64,000 bases of DNA from SYFY01 sp041752315 (GTDB taxonomy: Bacteria; Pseudomonadota; Gammaproteobacteria; Pseudomonadales; Azotimanducaceae), in the NCBI GenBank assembly GCA_041752315.1, contig JBGSHJ010000001.1, positions 62,001 to 126,000 of the forward strand, written 5' to 3'. Below the pieces are notes generated by a model. That model had not been told where the DNA came from. It did no database searches and saw only the letters and a list, made by a program, of their open reading frames with translations. How positions within the stretch are numbered: the stretch's first letter is position 1; each line of letters opens with the position of its first letter. Positions 1-8,469 of the stretch are shown in pieces. Both the position numbers and the translations under genes were made by a program.

Positions 1-83
1 ATGATCAGGGACACTTTGATCGATTGTCGCTGAAGGTCTTAGAATGACGGAAGACCACGATGCTTGAACCGGAGGGTTGCGAC

Positions 84-1100
84 GTGAGTGTTGATGATGT
101 GGTGCTTCAGGAGTTGCTGCACAGTGGAGCCGAGAATGATCCATATTACGGAACTGCGCTGCTCTCTGATCACCTGCCGATGGCTCTGGTGTCGCTCAGG
201 CGCCTGGGCGCTTCCGATCTCGAACTGAGACAGTTCCGGGATCGATATGCGACACGTCTGGAACCACAGCGGTTCCCCGAGCAACCGATCGTGGGTGAAA
301 TCTGGCCAGATTGCCGAGGCCATCGCCAACTCTATCCCGGATTGCGACGCTACTTTGCGAACGCACTTCAGGCCCAGGGTCGGGACCAGGTGCTGAGGGA
401 GTGGTTGCCAAGACTGATTGAAACTGCGGGGATCGATGCGTTGCATCCGCTGATCCGGACCGCGCTCGCGGTAGAAGCGGAAGCGGAAGCCGAACTTGCC
501 TGTGCACTGGCTTACTGGGTGAGTGCCTGGGAAGCCATGCCGGTTGATGACGGCCCGCGGGAGCGCAGTGACCCGACGGAACTTTTTCACCGATTGCGTT
601 CCCACCCGGTGCTTGGCAATCGTCCTGTGTCCACAGACATGTTCGGGGTGCAGCTTGGGCGTCTGGGTGGATTGCCGGAGTTCAGGCGACTTGTCCGCTG
701 GCGCGGTCCGGCCGTAGGGCTGATGGATCTGGCCCGCGAAGCCGCCCGCGTCTATCTGGGCTTTGGGCATTTTTTTGCCTTGCACATGGTCACCGGCAGC
801 CAGGCGGTGCATCTGCTGTCGCCGTGGGTCGGCGATGACGACAAGGTTGCGGACGCGCTCTGGATGAGTCTTGCCGCAGCCTATCTGATCATCCGTGCAC
901 CCGCATATGCCGCCCCCGGAACGTCTGCCAGTCGGGAGCCCTCACGTTCCGCCGTATTGACTTCGGCACTGGCTTCGGAAGATGAACACATCGCCAAACT
1001 CGGTTACAGCGCCTTCAAGGAATGGGAAGCGTGGCGTTTGCCGGAACATGCGCTCATCCTGCAACGGATCGAGCAGGGCAAGGCCACCCTTCATTTCTGA
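84..1100 (+). CDS. Questin oxidase-like family protein
   Basis: A 338-residue protein that resembles the questin oxidase-like family (fungal questin oxidase performs a Baeyer-Villiger-type ring cleavage; bacterial members are mostly uncharacterised). Family-like features are the N-terminal segment DHLPMALVSLRRLGAS and the block IDALHPLIRTALAVEAE, both rich in the His and Asp typical of these all-helical proteins. I chose the GTG at 84 because GGAGG lies eight bases upstream; the ATG at 60 lacks such a site. It is followed 40 bases later by a metallo-beta-lactamase-fold gene on the same strand, so the two are probably co-transcribed. The substrate is unknown. The family call is by recognition of the conserved blocks only. 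Confidence 0.66.
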   Translation: MSVDDVVLQELLHSGAENDPYYGTALLSDHLPMALVSLRRLGASDLELRQFRDRYATRLEPQRFPEQPIVGEIWPDCRGHRQLYPGLRRYFANALQAQGRDQVLREWLPRLIETAGIDALHPLIRTALAVEAEAEAELACALAYWVSAWEAMPVDDGPRERSDPTELFHRLRSHPVLGNRPVSTDMFGVQLGRLGGLPEFRRLVRWRGPAVGLMDLAREAARVYLGFGHFFALHMVTGSQAVHLLSPWVGDDDKVADALWMSLAAAYLIIRAPAYAAPGTSASREPSRSAVLTSALASEDEHIAKLGYSAFKEWEAWRLPEHALILQRIEQGKATLHF

Positions 1101-1140
1101 AGAACCGGGGTCCGGCGACGACCCAACGGAGAATCTGGAC

Positions 1141-2427
1141 ATGACCGATCTGATAGCGCTTTCCAACGCAGTCATCGATGAAGGCAAGGGTGCCGATGCG
1201 GTCGGTCCCATCAACCGCATCAATCACCAGCTGTCCGTGATTGCAGATGGTGTAGCCGTGGTTGAAGCCTTTTCGCATTGTGTCCTGTTTGATACCGACG
1301 ATGGGCTGATCGCCTTTGATACATCGAACGAACAAGGTGGCCGCAAGGTGGTGGATGCCGTGCGCGGCTGGCGCACCAAGCGGTTCAACACCGTGGTCTA
1401 CACGCATGGGCATGTGGATCATGTCGGTGGGGCGGGTGCGTTTGTGACGGATGCCGAGTCGGCGGGACATCCGTCGATCTCGTTCGTCGGCCATGAAAAC
1501 GTGCCCAGACGATTTGACCGGTACAACCTGACCAACGGCTACAACCAGATCATCAACGAACGCCAGTTCGGACAGTTTCGCAAGCGAGGCTACGATATAT
1601 CTGCAGGCAGCAATTTCCTGCCAGCCACGTCCCCAAAGCCCGATCTGACCTATCGTGACGAACTGCGGCTGGAAGTTGGTGGACTGGATGTGGAACTGCG
1701 CCATGCCCGGGGTGAAACAGACGATCACACGTGGTCATGGATTCCCCGTTACAAGGCGATCTGCGCCGGCGACTTTTTCATCTGGAACTTCCCCAACGCC
1801 GGCAATCCGCAGAAGGTACAGCGTTATCCCGTGGAGTGGGCGGCAGCGATGCGAGCCATGGCAGCCCAGGGTGCCGAGCTGTTCCTGCCGGCGCACGGCC
1901 TGCCAGTCGCTGGTGAGGCGAGGATCCGCATGGTGCTCACCGATGTAGCGGAAGCCCTGGAGTTTCTGGTCCGGGAAACCCTGAGCATGATGAATCAGGG
2001 TGCACGTCTCAACGATATCGTGCATTCAGTGAAGATCGACCCGCTGGTTCTCGAAAAACCCTATCTGCGTCCCATGTACGACGAGCCTGAGTTCGTGGTG
2101 CGCAACATCTGGCGAATGTATGGGGGCTGGTACGACGGTAACCCTGCCCATCTCAAGCCTGCACCAGACACGAAGCTTGCTTCCGAACTTTCGTCACTGG
2201 CCGGAGGTGCCTTGCGCCTTGCCGAGCGAGGCCTTGAACTTGTGGCATCTGATCCGAGACTTGCCTGCCATCTGGTCGAGCTTGCGTCGCAGGCTGCTCC
2301 TCATGACAAGCGTATCCACACGATCAGGGCGGAGGTCTACCAGAAGCGGCGTGAAACCGAGACGTCGCTGATGGCCAAAGGTATCTTCGGGTATGCCGCC
2401 AACGAGTCGAAGTCCAGGAGCGAGTGA
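1141..2427 (+). CDS. Metallo-beta-lactamase-fold hydrolase, alkylsulfatase-like
   Basis: A 428-residue hydrolase. The zinc-binding motif THGHVDHVGG (H-x-H-x-D-H) is near residue 84, and a further metal-ligand stretch LRHARGETDDHTW follows. The C-terminal half, containing the segment RPMYDEPEFVVRNIWRMYGGWYD cut here only by description (around residues 300-325), resembles the dimerisation domain of SDS hydrolase/alkylsulfatase (SdsA1) relatives. Members hydrolyse alkyl sulfates or related esters, but many are of unknown substrate. I prefer the ATG at 1141, whose protein starts at MTDLIALSNAVIDEG, because the open frame upstream overlaps the preceding gene in another frame. It has no obvious signal peptide, so it is probably cytoplasmic. 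Confidence 0.72.
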   Translation: MTDLIALSNAVIDEGKGADAVGPINRINHQLSVIADGVAVVEAFSHCVLFDTDDGLIAFDTSNEQGGRKVVDAVRGWRTKRFNTVVYTHGHVDHVGGAGAFVTDAESAGHPSISFVGHENVPRRFDRYNLTNGYNQIINERQFGQFRKRGYDISAGSNFLPATSPKPDLTYRDELRLEVGGLDVELRHARGETDDHTWSWIPRYKAICAGDFFIWNFPNAGNPQKVQRYPVEWAAAMRAMAAQGAELFLPAHGLPVAGEARIRMVLTDVAEALEFLVRETLSMMNQGARLNDIVHSVKIDPLVLEKPYLRPMYDEPEFVVRNIWRMYGGWYDGNPAHLKPAPDTKLASELSSLAGGALRLAERGLELVASDPRLACHLVELASQAAPHDKRIHTIRAEVYQKRRETETSLMAKGIFGYAANESKSRSE

Positions 2428-2472
2428 GCCTGTTTCGCTCTTCGGTCAGGCCGACAGGGTCGCCGCATCCGT

Positions 2473-3648
2473 TCAACCCAGCATCTGGTACGCAGCCGTT
2501 CGCATGTCATCTGCGAGGGGTAGCGCCGACCCGAGAAACTGGGCCATGACCAGGCCAATCATCTCTTCTGCCGGATCTACCCAGAAAAACGTGCTGGCAG
2601 CTCCGGCCCAGCCCAGTTCACCAACGCTGGTCAGTTGCAGCGCTCGCCCGGTGTCCAGCATGACCCGGACACCCAATCCCCAACCATAACCGGGCAGTGG
2701 CTGCAAACCGATGGTCAGCGGCAATTGATCTGCGGGGATCCGGTTGGCTCGCATCATTGTCAGCATCGGTCTGGAAAGGATGGTTCGCCCATCTGCAGTC
2801 TTGCCATCGATCAACATGCGTGCAAACCCGGCGTAGTCGTCCATCGTTGAAAAAAGACCATGGCCGCCTCGCCGGTGACCGGCCACGTCAGGCGGATAAA
2901 AATCGTTGGTGTCGCGGGGTTCGAGCTTGTGTGGTTGCAGATCCAGTACCGGAAGGGCGAGCAGATCACCGGTACCATACATCGGCAGCAGACGATCGAG
3001 TTTGGCAGGTGCCACCTGATAGGCGGTGTCGACCATGCCCAGAGGATCAAACAGCTCCTGCCGGGCCAGTTGGTCGATTGTGATACCGGCCGCCTTTTCC
3101 ACGACATGGGCCAGGACGTCTGTGCACACGCTGTACCGAAACTGGCTCCCGGGGTGGAAGGCGAGTGGCAGCCTGGCGAGTCGTGCCATCATCTCGTCCA
3201 GATCGATCACGCCGTCTTCCAGGATCCGCGCATCCCTGTAATACGGTGCGATGTGGCAGCCGTGGATGAAAGGATAGGTGAAACCAGCCCGATGGGTGAT
3301 CAGGTCCTCCACGGTGATGAAACGATTGGCCGGTTCGAGGCGGCCATCGGGATGCAGTACCCGCATGCCGGCGAATGCGCGGTTGAACTGGGCCAGAGTG
3401 TCGTAGAGCCGCAGTTTGCCTTGTTCGACGAGAATCAGCGCGAGTACGGAAACCACGGGTTTGGTCATCGAATACAGGCGATAGATCGGACGCTCCGGCA
3501 GTGGACGACCGGTGGCGATGTCTGCAACACCCGCCTGGCCACGAGCCAGGGTTTCTCCCCGACGCTGTACCAGCCATTCAATGCCGGCGTACTGCCGTCG
3601 ACTGACGTAACCCTGGGCAATCGCATTCATTCGATCCATACGGGACAT
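2473..3648 (-). CDS. Serine hydrolase of the beta-lactamase/esterase family (class C-like)
   Basis: A 391-residue member of the penicillin-binding-protein-like serine hydrolases (Pfam beta-lactamase family; EstB and lipase LovD relatives). The nucleophile motif S-M-T-K is at residues 60-63 and the Tyr motif Y-S-V at about 172, in FRYSVCTD. I chose the ATG at 3648 because GAGG sits about nine bases upstream (TGAGGTTGTTCAGC); a TTG three codons earlier is the alternative. No signal peptide is visible, which favours a cytoplasmic esterase or transesterase over a periplasmic beta-lactamase. It converges on the preceding gene with a 45-base gap. Substrate unknown. Confidence 0.75.
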   Translation of the reverse strand: MSRMDRMNAIAQGYVSRRQYAGIEWLVQRRGETLARGQAGVADIATGRPLPERPIYRLYSMTKPVVSVLALILVEQGKLRLYDTLAQFNRAFAGMRVLHPDGRLEPANRFITVEDLITHRAGFTYPFIHGCHIAPYYRDARILEDGVIDLDEMMARLARLPLAFHPGSQFRYSVCTDVLAHVVEKAAGITIDQLARQELFDPLGMVDTAYQVAPAKLDRLLPMYGTGDLLALPVLDLQPHKLEPRDTNDFYPPDVAGHRRGGHGLFSTMDDYAGFARMLIDGKTADGRTILSRPMLTMMRANRIPADQLPLTIGLQPLPGYGWGLGVRVMLDTGRALQLTSVGELGWAGAASTFFWVDPAEEMIGLVMAQFLGSALPLADDMRTAAYQMLG

Positions 3649-3745
3649 GCTGAACAACCTCAGTCGGAACAGGGAGTGGCAGTTTAGTCAGGCAGGAAGG
3701 GGTTTGTCTTTGCTGGTGAGTGGCTTCACCGGTGAGCGCGGCGAA

Positions 3746-5794
3746 TCAATGGACTGGCCGGTCAGTCTCGAGCAGTCCAGCCTCGGAGAGAATCGTTTCG
3801 ACAAGCATCGCCGCACCGTCATTGGTCAGGTGATTGTCATCGTAGTACAGCGCCACGCCTCCGATTGACGAGGCGCAACCCGGTCGATTTGGCCTGTTGC
3901 AGAAGACCGCGGCCGAATCGATCAGTACGATGGCTGGATCTGCGGCCAACCGGTGGAAGGCCTGCATCAGAGGTGCATGCCGATCCTGATAAACACCGAA
4001 AGGAGTGGCGGGGACGTCGACCTGCAAATCACCCCCCATCGCAATCCTTCCCAGATACCGGGGGACATCCCAGGCTTGTTCCGGCACCGGCGTGACCACG
4101 TAGATTTTCCGTCGCCCGTTCCGCAAGCCCTTGATGGCCTCGATGTAGGCATCGAGGATCGCACGGCGCCTGGTAATGAGGTCGGCGGACAGAGGGGTAC
4201 CGGCGACTGTGAAGTAGTGGCCCGGATGTATGGATCTGCCGCCGACGCCGTTTTCGAAATCACTTTCGTTGAGGTATGCGGACCATTGCGCCTGCACGAT
4301 CAGAATGTCCAGATCCTTCAGATCCACGTCTGCAGTCACGGCATCCACAAACTGGTCACAGTTCAGCGCTTCGGAGCTTTTGAGCTTGCGGGCAAAAGGG
4401 CAGCCGTTTTTGGTGTACTGCACAAAACTCTCGCCTTTCCGTTTGAATTCCCGCGTCAATTCCTGCACCAGGGAGGCGGCATGGCTGTCACCGATCAGCC
4501 CGACCCTGGGGCGGTCAGGTCCGTTTTCCAGCTCACCTTTCACGCATGCAGGTGGGACGGACTGCTCGCGCTGCAGATTGCAGGGATCAGCGTCGCGTTG
4601 ACCCACGTACAGCGGACCCAGCCCAACCGTCTGGATAACACCAGCGGGTAACCGTTGCGGGACACCCTCCAGCAACGACAGGGCAAGCCCGGTGGCAATG
4701 AAAACGGTGGTGATCACCGCCGCACCCGTAAAAATGAAACGGCGCGAAAAGCGTTGCCGATCCCGAAACGGTGTTTCGACAAAACGCCAGGTCAGCCAGG
4801 CAAGGGGGAGGGTGACGCTGCATAACATCCCCATCAACAGCCTGGACGGTTCGTGCAGGCTCTGGTAATGCCCAAATGCCAGCAGAGGCTGATGCCAGAG
4901 ATACGCGCTGTAACTCATCAAACCGACGGCCACGAGGGGCCGGCTGCCCAGCATTCGACCCACAAAGGTACCCTGTTGTGCCGCGAGTATGATCAGCAGG
5001 GCACCCATCGTCGGTACCAGTGCAAAGACGCTGGGAAATGGCGTTCGCCCGTCGAAGCAGACGATGGAGGTGACGATCAGCGCAAGTCCTGCGAAGCCGG
5101 TCAATTCACGACCCGGGATCCACCGCATCCTGTTGCCAACCGGTTGCAGGGGCCTGTGCCGAAGGTAGAAAGCTGCCAGCGCTCCGATGAGAAGTTCCCA
5201 GCCCCGTGTTGGCAACAGGTAAAATGTTGGCGAAGGCTTGTTATAAGCGCCCCACTGGGCAATCGCCAGACTGGCCAGCAAGCCGATGGTGATGATCCCG
5301 ATGATCCAACGAGTGCCCAAGCGCCAGCAGGTCATCAACAGGATCGGGAACAGGATGTAGTATTGCTCTTCCACAGCCAGGCTCCAGGTGTGGAGCAGCG
5401 GTTTGAGACTGGCTTCCGTCCCAAAGTAGCCACTTTCCAGCCAGAACAGGATGTTCGATGAAAATGTCGCCACAGTTGCGAGACTTTCGCCAAAGTCCCG
5501 CAGATCCCTCGGAATCAGCCAGAGCCAGGCAAATGGTACGCATGCGGCCATGACAAAAAACAGAGCCGGCAGGATTCTCCGCGCGCGCCGCTCGTAAAAC
5601 CGGACAAGACTGAATGTGCCCTGATCGAGGTCGTCGAGCAGGATGGAAGTGATCAGATAGCCGCTGATCACAAAAAACACGTCGACGCCAACAAATCCAC
5701 CGCTGAACCATGAAAACCCCGCATGGAAGAGAATGACCGGCAGCACCGCGACGGCTCGCAATCCGTCGATTTCGGGTCGGTAGGTGGTTGTCAT
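3746..5794 (-). CDS. Acyltransferase-3 / SGNH two-domain membrane protein (OafA/YrhL type)
   Basis: A 682-residue membrane O-acyltransferase. The N-terminal half starts with the hallmark YRPEIDGLRAVAVLPVILFH and runs through about ten hydrophobic helices to roughly residue 370. The C-terminal half is a periplasmic SGNH domain with block I as GDSH and the catalytic D-x-x-H as DDNH near the end. Proteins of this design acetylate lipopolysaccharide O-antigen or other surface sugars: the membrane part moves the acyl group across and the SGNH part transfers it. Nothing nearby names the acceptor; the polysaccharide genes in this window are about 45 kb away. It is divergent from the Rieske gene. Confidence 0.86.
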   Translation of the reverse strand: MTTTYRPEIDGLRAVAVLPVILFHAGFSWFSGGFVGVDVFFVISGYLITSILLDDLDQGTFSLVRFYERRARRILPALFFVMAACVPFAWLWLIPRDLRDFGESLATVATFSSNILFWLESGYFGTEASLKPLLHTWSLAVEEQYYILFPILLMTCWRLGTRWIIGIITIGLLASLAIAQWGAYNKPSPTFYLLPTRGWELLIGALAAFYLRHRPLQPVGNRMRWIPGRELTGFAGLALIVTSIVCFDGRTPFPSVFALVPTMGALLIILAAQQGTFVGRMLGSRPLVAVGLMSYSAYLWHQPLLAFGHYQSLHEPSRLLMGMLCSVTLPLAWLTWRFVETPFRDRQRFSRRFIFTGAAVITTVFIATGLALSLLEGVPQRLPAGVIQTVGLGPLYVGQRDADPCNLQREQSVPPACVKGELENGPDRPRVGLIGDSHAASLVQELTREFKRKGESFVQYTKNGCPFARKLKSSEALNCDQFVDAVTADVDLKDLDILIVQAQWSAYLNESDFENGVGGRSIHPGHYFTVAGTPLSADLITRRRAILDAYIEAIKGLRNGRRKIYVVTPVPEQAWDVPRYLGRIAMGGDLQVDVPATPFGVYQDRHAPLMQAFHRLAADPAIVLIDSAAVFCNRPNRPGCASSIGGVALYYDDNHLTNDGAAMLVETILSEAGLLETDRPVH

Positions 5795-6097
5795 GTCCGT
5801 TGGCAGCGCTGTTGACCATGAGCGGAAGCAGAGCAGTCTAGAGAAGTTCCGCAGACCGTCGGGTGCTCTGCCGCATGGGTTCCTGATGCAGATGGCCCGA
5901 TTTGCGATTCAGGTCGCAAGTTTTTCCGGGACATGCCGTGGAGCGTGCTGGCCGCCTTGCGTCACACGGTCGATTCCGTACACAGCCAATACTGCTGTCG
6001 GCGAAAACAACCACGCGCGTGCAGACGGCAGGCCGGAGTTTATTCAAGGCACAGCCAAGGACTATAGTAGGGTCATCCAGATGAGGAGTATCCCGAG
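5795..6097. other. Divergent intergenic region between acyltransferase and Rieske genes
   Basis: About 300 bases without a gene, separating two divergent start codons, so it should carry promoters for both. The only element I can point to is TATAGT at 6063-6068, a good -10-like hexamer about 30 bases before the Rieske start, with no convincing -35. GAGGAG at about 6083-6088 is the Rieske ribosome binding site. Confidence 0.4.
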
Positions 6098-7684
6098 ATG
6101 GCTGAAACAAAACCTGGTGTTCGCACCCTTGATGCCGCCTTTCAGAAGCTGCTGAACGAGGATTCGCGCCCTATCCCTCCGTCGTACCGCCGGGACAATC
6201 CAATTGAGCCTGGGCCAACCAAAGTTCCGGTCGAGCGTTACATATCACCCGCCTTTTTTGACCTCGAAGTCGAAAAGATCTGGAAAAGGGTATGGCAGAT
6301 GGCCTGCCACGAAGACGATATTCCCGGTGTCGGCGATTACGTCCCCTATGATATTGCCGGGCTTTCGTTCCTGGTCGTGCGAACTTCTCCGACGCAGGTC
6401 AAGGCCTACTGGAATGCCTGCCTGCATCGTGGCCGCAAGCTGCGCGAAGCGGCTGGCAAGGCTGCCAAGGAACTTCGCTGCCCATTTCATGGCTGGACCT
6501 GGAACATCGATGGCTCGTTGCGCCAGATTCCGTGTCAATGGGATTACCCCGGCCTGAAACCTGAAAACGAAGGTCTGAAGGAGGTCAGAGTCGGGCAGTG
6601 GGGTCGATTCATCTTCATCAACCCGGATCCGGATTGTGAGTCGCTGGAGTCATTCCTCGGCGACCTCCCTGGCAACTTCGAGCTGCTGCCGTACGAAAAG
6701 CGTTACAAGCAGGCGCATGTTGCCAAGATCATTCGCTGCAACTGGAAGGTGGCATCGGAAGCGTTCATGGAGTCCTATCATGTCATCGCGACCCATCCAC
6801 AGATCCTGCTCGGTGGTGTGCATGACGTGGATACGAAATATGACGTGTTTGGCAACTACTCCCGCGCCATCCGCTGCGGCGCACTGGAAAGTCAGGGCAC
6901 ACCCGAATGGGATGCGCTGCCCAATGATGGCAAGCTCAGGGTCCGACATCCGCTGACCGGTTGGGTTTATGAAAAAACAGCGGACGGTCTGGTTCAGGTT
7001 TCGACACCCAAGGGCGAAACAGGGCTGTACACGGTGCGCGGCGACTGTGTCGAAGGCACACTGGGCGATGTCAACCCGCACCTGTGTGACTGGGTTGGTG
7101 GGCGCCAGCTCGATGTCAGTGCCTTTGAACGGGCCATGACGGACCGCACGCTCAAGAGCGGTGGATCACTGAAGGACGACGGGACAAAAGACAAGTCGGA
7201 CAACAAAAAAGCAACCCATCCGCGCTTTGCCTTTGCACAGACTCAGCGTGAGGCGCTGCGGGAAGTCATTCCGTCCATAGCCGACAGGATCTCCGATATC
7301 GAATTTGCCTCGGTGTTTTTCACCTTGTTTCCGAATTTTCATCCCTGGGGATCGTTCAATCGCCTCGTCTACAGGTTCCGACCAAACGGTCGCAAGGTTG
7401 ATGAGTGCATCATGGAAGCCATCTATCTGGCGCCGATTCCGGAGAATGGTACGCCGTATACACCGTGTTCCACGATTCACTGGCTTGGTGTTGATGATGA
7501 CTGGACGGACGCACCCGAACTCGGGATGCTGGCAAAGGTATTCAATCAGGATATCCGCAACCTGCCTTATGTCCAGGAAGGTTTGCACACGATGCCGCGT
7601 GACTACGTGCAGTTTTCCGACTACAACGAAACCAAACCCAGGCACATGCACATGCTGATCGATGAGTGGATTTCGCGACCTTGA
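6098..7684 (+). CDS. Rieske non-heme iron oxygenase, large subunit
   Basis: A 528-residue aromatic ring-hydroxylating-type oxygenase alpha subunit. The Rieske [2Fe-2S] ligands are C-L-H, then C-P-F-H seventeen residues later (CLHRGRKL...RCPFHGW). The mononuclear iron site is E-S-Y-H-V-I-A-T-H, with an upstream Asn in NWKVASEAF. It is longer than usual (about 430-460) because of a segment around residues 280-380 that includes a charged GGSLKDDGTKDKSDNKK stretch. No small subunit, ferredoxin or reductase is adjacent, so electrons must come from elsewhere. The ATG at 6098 is supported by GAGGAG upstream. Possible substrates include aromatic or steroid-like compounds, but the sequence does not say which. 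Confidence 0.86.
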   Translation: MAETKPGVRTLDAAFQKLLNEDSRPIPPSYRRDNPIEPGPTKVPVERYISPAFFDLEVEKIWKRVWQMACHEDDIPGVGDYVPYDIAGLSFLVVRTSPTQVKAYWNACLHRGRKLREAAGKAAKELRCPFHGWTWNIDGSLRQIPCQWDYPGLKPENEGLKEVRVGQWGRFIFINPDPDCESLESFLGDLPGNFELLPYEKRYKQAHVAKIIRCNWKVASEAFMESYHVIATHPQILLGGVHDVDTKYDVFGNYSRAIRCGALESQGTPEWDALPNDGKLRVRHPLTGWVYEKTADGLVQVSTPKGETGLYTVRGDCVEGTLGDVNPHLCDWVGGRQLDVSAFERAMTDRTLKSGGSLKDDGTKDKSDNKKATHPRFAFAQTQREALREVIPSIADRISDIEFASVFFTLFPNFHPWGSFNRLVYRFRPNGRKVDECIMEAIYLAPIPENGTPYTPCSTIHWLGVDDDWTDAPELGMLAKVFNQDIRNLPYVQEGLHTMPRDYVQFSDYNETKPRHMHMLIDEWISRP

Positions 7685-7739
7685 CACCCGCTGTCCAGGT
7701 GCCATTCATGAAAATGTGTGATGGTCGTCACGGGCCCTG

Positions 7740-7765
7740 TCAGACCGGCTAGCTAACCGGTCTGA
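7740..7765. terminator. Perfect 9-bp hairpin after the Rieske gene
   Basis: TCAGACCGG pairs with CCGGTCTGA around the loop CTAGCTAA. It lies 55 bases after the Rieske stop and just before the next start. There is no T-tract, so it is a weak intrinsic terminator candidate or an RNA-stabilising stem. The words CAGACCGG and CTAG also resemble the ends of the palindromic repeat at 8215-8396. Confidence 0.45.
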
Positions 7766-7770
7766 ACCCC

Positions 7771-8217
7771 GTGGCCGACAATACGGCCATGGAACAGACC
7801 GCAGCATCACAGTCGATTCCCATGTCCGCCGACGGCGATGCGCAGATTCGCGATCTGCTTCGTCGCATGCCGGCAGCCGTGGCCAGGACGTTTACCAGAG
7901 CTCAACTGCAGGCCATGCAGGATGCCGTTGCTACCCGTCAGTGGGGACGCCATCCGCTGGATATCCGGGGCAGTGTGCCTCTCGGCCGCCATCGCTATTT
8001 TTTTGCGGTGCTGGCCGGTCGCAACCGGCGCGACATGACGGCACAGGAAAAGGCACTCGACAATGCGTTTGCACTGCTGGTCCTGCTGGCATTCCTCGCC
8101 TTTTGTGCAGCATGTGGTTTTGTCACCCTCTATCTGGTCAAGTCTGCGCTCGGGATCGACATCTTTGCCGACTATTCGCTTGGCCTGTGGTCCTGCGTGC
8201 AGGACAACGTCCTGTAG
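7771..8217 (+). CDS. Small membrane protein of unknown function
   Basis: A 148-residue protein from a GTG at 7771; an ATG at 7789 is equally possible. The block TRAQLQAMQDAVATRQWGRH followed by HPLDIRGSVPLGRHRYFF matches a recurring proteobacterial family of small proteins with a QW-G-RHP-DIR-S-P core, function unknown to me. One hydrophobic helix (about residues 97-125, ALLVLLAFLAFCAACGFVTL) suggests an inner-membrane anchor with a soluble N-terminus. Its stop codon TAG is the first three bases of the repeat element that follows, so the original C-terminus may have been different. Confidence 0.6.
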   Translation: MADNTAMEQTAASQSIPMSADGDAQIRDLLRRMPAAVARTFTRAQLQAMQDAVATRQWGRHPLDIRGSVPLGRHRYFFAVLAGRNRRDMTAQEKALDNAFALLVLLAFLAFCAACGFVTLYLVKSALGIDIFADYSLGLWSCVQDNVL

Positions 8218-8396
8218 CCCGGTCTATTCATGAATCTTCTACTGCGGCTGCCGATATACGTGAAAACACAGTGCGTGCTCCCTCCAGGTGCTCGCCGTAC
8301 TGTTCAGTACGACTGCGCGCCTTCCGGTCCGCGCCACACTGTCTTTTCGCGCATCTCGTCACCGTCGCGACGAATCTTCAGGAATATTCCGGGCTA
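8215..8396. repeat. 182-bp palindromic MITE/REP-like element
   Basis: The ends are exact inverted repeats (TAGCCCGG at 8215-8222, CCGGGCTA at 8389-8396). The two arms are imperfectly complementary for about 60 bases each, with matching words TATTC, TGAA, GAAAA and ACAGTG. The centre is the perfect palindrome CGTACTG-TT-CAGTACG (8296-8311). The whole would fold as one long hairpin. It has no open reading frame of its own. The outer 57 bases recur, inverted, at 20298-20354 with about 51 matches. No clear target-site duplication is visible. Confidence 0.8.
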
Positions 8397-8469
8397 GGAG
8401 GACGCTGCAACAGCAATCCGGCCGATTTCCCGGCACGATCGGACGAGCGCAGACAGGACGGAAGGTCGT

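Noticed and set aside
39..812. Long minus-strand open frame of 257 codons over the first gene
   Set aside because: It is antisense to the questin-oxidase-like gene, rich in His, Arg and Pro, and has no family pattern or ribosome binding site.
2860..3687. Plus-strand open frame of 275 codons
   Set aside because: It mirrors the serine hydrolase gene, whose motifs are intact on the minus strand; the plus frame has no recognisable motif.
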